This document shows, piece after piece, positions 62,032 to 64,000 of a DNA stretch of 64,000 bases; the stretch's first letter is position 1, and the number at the start of each line of letters is the position of its first letter. The stretch covers positions 124,001 through 188,000 of the forward strand of contig NZ_JBEMAR010000003.1 of NCBI RefSeq assembly GCF_040274945.1. Reading direction: 5' to 3'. This DNA is from Carnobacterium_B sp040274945. GTDB taxonomy: Bacteria; Bacillota; Bacilli; Lactobacillales; Carnobacteriaceae. The position numbers and the translations under genes are program-made. The notes beneath the pieces are model-generated. The model worked only from the letters and a program-made list of their open reading frames with translations, ran no database searches and had not been told where the DNA came from.

Positions 62032-62918
62032 TTGGCATCACCTGCTTCTGACTCATTGGGTTGCAGTTTCAAAGATGCCGCAATCACATCTGCTAAATCA
62101 TTAGTCGTTAACGGTAAGCCATTAAAGATAAGGCCCGTTTTCTCGCTCAAGAGGCTACCAAACGAAACGGCAGCAGGAACACCTAACTGCTTTGATTCAA
62201 GCCACTCTGCGTCTTTAAACACGTCTTGCGGAGCACCTTCTTTAATGACTGTCCCTTTTTCAAGAACAACCATATGATCGGCGTAATTTGCTACGTCATC
62301 CATTTGGTGAGTCACTAAGATAATGGTCAACCCTTGCGTACGGTATAACTGATAGAACATCTCCATCATTTCTTTGCGTCCTTGTGGATCAAGGCCTGCA
62401 GTCGGTTCATCTAAGACCAAGACTTCAGGTTCCATCGCTAAAACGCCGGCAATCGCCACACGTCGCATTTGGCCACCAGACAGGTCAAACGGTGAGCGTT
62501 CCAAGTAAGACTCGTCTAAGCCCACTATAGGCAGCATACGCTTCGCTAACTCAAGACCCTCTTCTTCTGTAGCTCCAAAGTTTTTCGGTCCAAAAGCAAT
62601 ATCCTTAGCTACCGTTTCTTCAAACAGCTGTGACTCCGGAAATTGGAAGACGATTCCGACTTTTTTACGAATGCCTTTCAAGTTCTTATTGTTAGATTGT
62701 GACGTAATGACACGGTCCCCAATCGTTACCGTTCCTTCACTAGGCTTCATCAAGGCATTCAAGTGTTGCAGTACAGTAGATTTTCCACTACCTGTATGCC
62801 CTACTAAAGCGGTAAAACTGCCTTCTTTAATGTGCAAGTCAATATCAAAAAGTGCCCGATTTTGGAAAGGTGTCCCTTTTTGGTAGGTATAGCCTACTTT
62901 TTCGAAAGTAATGTCCAT
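62028..62918 (-). CDS. ecfA2: ECF transporter ATPase EcfA2
   Basis: The 296-aa ATPase has Walker A GHTGSGKSTV (about 40-49), Q-loop VFQFPESQLF, signature DLSGGQMRRVAI, Walker B VLVLDEPTAGLD and the H-loop VTHQMDD. It is the EcfA' type, with MDITFEKVGYTYQKGTPF at the N terminus. The start lies within the end of ecfA1 (25-nt overlap), so translation is coupled. EcfA1 and EcfA2 form the heterodimer that drives EcfT and the S component. Confidence 0.96.
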   Translation of the reverse strand: MDITFEKVGYTYQKGTPFQNRALFDIDLHIKEGSFTALVGHTGSGKSTVLQHLNALMKPSEGTVTIGDRVITSQSNNKNLKGIRKKVGIVFQFPESQLFEETVAKDIAFGPKNFGATEEEGLELAKRMLPIVGLDESYLERSPFDLSGGQMRRVAIAGVLAMEPEVLVLDEPTAGLDPQGRKEMMEMFYQLYRTQGLTIILVTHQMDDVANYADHMVVLEKGTVIKEGAPQDVFKDAEWLESKQLGVPAAVSFGSLLSEKTGLIFNGLPLTTNDLADVIAASLKLQPNESEAGDAK

Positions 62919-63733
62919 AACCAGTCCACCATCCCTTCTTCGGTTAAATACTCTGTCGGAACATCGATTCCGCGATCACGCAAGTCGCTTTTCAGCTTCT
63001 CAGCAAATGGCAGATCAAGACCCATTTCAATCAATTGATCCCCATAAGAAAAAATCTCTTCTGGCGTTCCTTCTTGTACCAATTCCCCATTTTTCATTAC
63101 TAGGACACGATTGGCATTTGCTGCTTCATCGATATCATGCGTGATCGAAATAACTGTTAAATTGGCTCTTTCTTTGATCTCCTTGACCGTTGCCAAAACT
63201 TCTTGTCTTCCTTGAGGGTCCAGCATACTCGTTGCTTCATCCAAAATAATAATTTGCGGGCGTAATGCAACCACTCCAGCAATCGCTACCCGTTGTTTTT
63301 GTCCACCCGATAAACGAGCCGGTTCTTTCTCCATAAAATCGTGCATTTTCACTCGTGTAATAGCGCTTTTTACGCGCTCAATCATTTCATCTCTAGGAAT
63401 TCCTTGATTTTCTAATCCAAATGCGACGTCATCTTGAACCGTTGAGCCTACAAATTGATTATCCGGATTTTGAAAAACCATTCCGACCATTTCACGAATT
63501 TTCCAAATGTTTTCTTCACTTAAAATAAGCCCACCAACGGTTACTTCACCGTGACTAGGAGCAACTAACCCATTGATCGTTTTTGCCAGAGTAGACTTAC
63601 CAGAACCATTGTGACCGATAATAGCGATCCATTCGCCTTCCTCAATAGAAAGAGAGACATTATTTAACGCTGGTCGATCATCAGTTTCATGGTATTGATA
63701 GGAAATATCTTTTAACGTTATGATTTTATTCAC
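62894..63733 (-). CDS. ecfA1: ECF transporter ATPase EcfA1
   Basis: The 279-aa ATPase has Walker A GHNGSGKSTLAKTINGL (about 38-54), Q-loop VFQNPDNQFV, signature RLSGGQKQRVAIAG, Walker B IIILDEATSMLD and ITHDIDEAANANRV. These are the hallmarks of EcfA1, including the Q-loop PDNQ. The start is GTG at 63733 with GAGGA 7 nt upstream. It is the first gene of the ecfA1-ecfA2-ecfT-truA-GNAT run, ahead of rplM-rpsI as in most Lactobacillales. Confidence 0.96.
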   Translation of the reverse strand: MNKIITLKDISYQYHETDDRPALNNVSLSIEEGEWIAIIGHNGSGKSTLAKTINGLVAPSHGEVTVGGLILSEENIWKIREMVGMVFQNPDNQFVGSTVQDDVAFGLENQGIPRDEMIERVKSAITRVKMHDFMEKEPARLSGGQKQRVAIAGVVALRPQIIILDEATSMLDPQGRQEVLATVKEIKERANLTVISITHDIDEAANANRVLVMKNGELVQEGTPEEIFSYGDQLIEMGLDLPFAEKLKSDLRDRGIDVPTEYLTEEGMVDWLWTLLSKK

Positions 63734-64000
63734 TGAACATTCCTCACGTTCTATATACTAAAAAAGAATCGCTCCTTTTCAAGCTTTCTAAGTACAAATT
63801 TAGTTAAGACTAACAAAAAATAAGCTACGTTGCAATACACACAACGAATGCTGCTTTTCCTCAGGCCTAAATTACTTACTGCTTTATAGTATAACATTAC
63901 ACAATCTTTTTTTGGGGTGTCTTGACACTATTTTACAGAACTTTTAACTTTCTTTTCATTTTTTTGAAACAAAAATAACTTATTCTCAAATTGATTCCCT
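63734..64000. other. Region upstream of ecfA1
   Basis: 267 bp without a supported gene. It should hold the ecf promoter; no rRNA, tRNA or riboswitch is recognised. Confidence 0.4.

Noticed and set aside
1..64000. CRISPR array
   Set aside because: I saw no regularly spaced direct repeats. The long repeats found are rpsI-derived or paired hairpin arms.

Overview
The window is low-GC Firmicutes DNA from Lactobacillales, most like Carnobacteriaceae (Carnobacterium or a close relative). This rests on gene content and order: purEK and purCSQLF under PurR boxes, ecfA1-ecfA2-ecfT-truA-rplM-rpsI, a LicT/BglP/BglA operon with RAT sites, cre sites and GNAT/PTS genes typical of lactic acid bacteria. The genus is an inference; there is no rRNA or intact tRNA in the window.

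1-6.9 kb is purine synthesis (purF at the left edge, purL, purQ, purS, purC, then purK and purE), all on the minus strand, with PurBox-like sites before purC and purE. 7.0-11.2 kb is a cytosolic flavin redox module: an Old Yellow Enzyme fused to a C-terminal FMN-binding domain, a small membrane protein, a protein with two FMN-binding domains plus a PAS domain, and a divergent ApbE flavin transferase. A perfect FNR-type palindrome lies in the divergent promoter region. 11.5-13.6 kb carries an NfeD-like protein and flotillin, followed by a decayed resolvase gene. 14.7-29.4 kb is mostly envelope and transport: two P-type ATPases, a CNNM/CBS protein, an LCP wall-teichoic-acid-type transferase, UppP, a heterodimeric ABC exporter and an AI-2E family permease. 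29.7-32.7 kb has a cellobiose-type EIIC with a cre site, a YcxB-like protein and an ElaA-type acetyltransferase.

32.8-57.3 kb is the accessory part. It holds a divergent Sau3AI-like restriction endonuclease and C5-cytosine methyltransferase, a translationally coupled FRG-domain/AIPR pair (candidate antiphage module), decayed gene remnants, an AEC permease, the beta-glucoside operon, a DUF3427 fragment, an SPFH protein, and a four-gene operon. In that operon a YeeA/DnmA-like adenine methyltransferase, a HEPN-like protein, a YeeB-like SF2 helicase and a YeeC-like GIY-YIG protein are joined by 8-nt overlaps. It sits between a diverged rpsI 3'-end fragment (50.1 kb) and a perfect 102-bp copy of the rpsI 3' end (57.05 kb). 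This points to cargo of integrative elements that target rpsI, although no integrase remains in the window.

57.5-64 kb holds a sulfurtransferase and then conserved chromosome: rpsI, rplM with a probable L13 leader, a GNAT protein, truA and the ECF transporter core ecfT-ecfA2-ecfA1. The most interesting parts for follow-up are the methyltransferase/HEPN/helicase/GIY-YIG operon at the rpsI site, the FRG-AIPR pair, and the flavinylated OYE/FMN-PAS/ApbE module.
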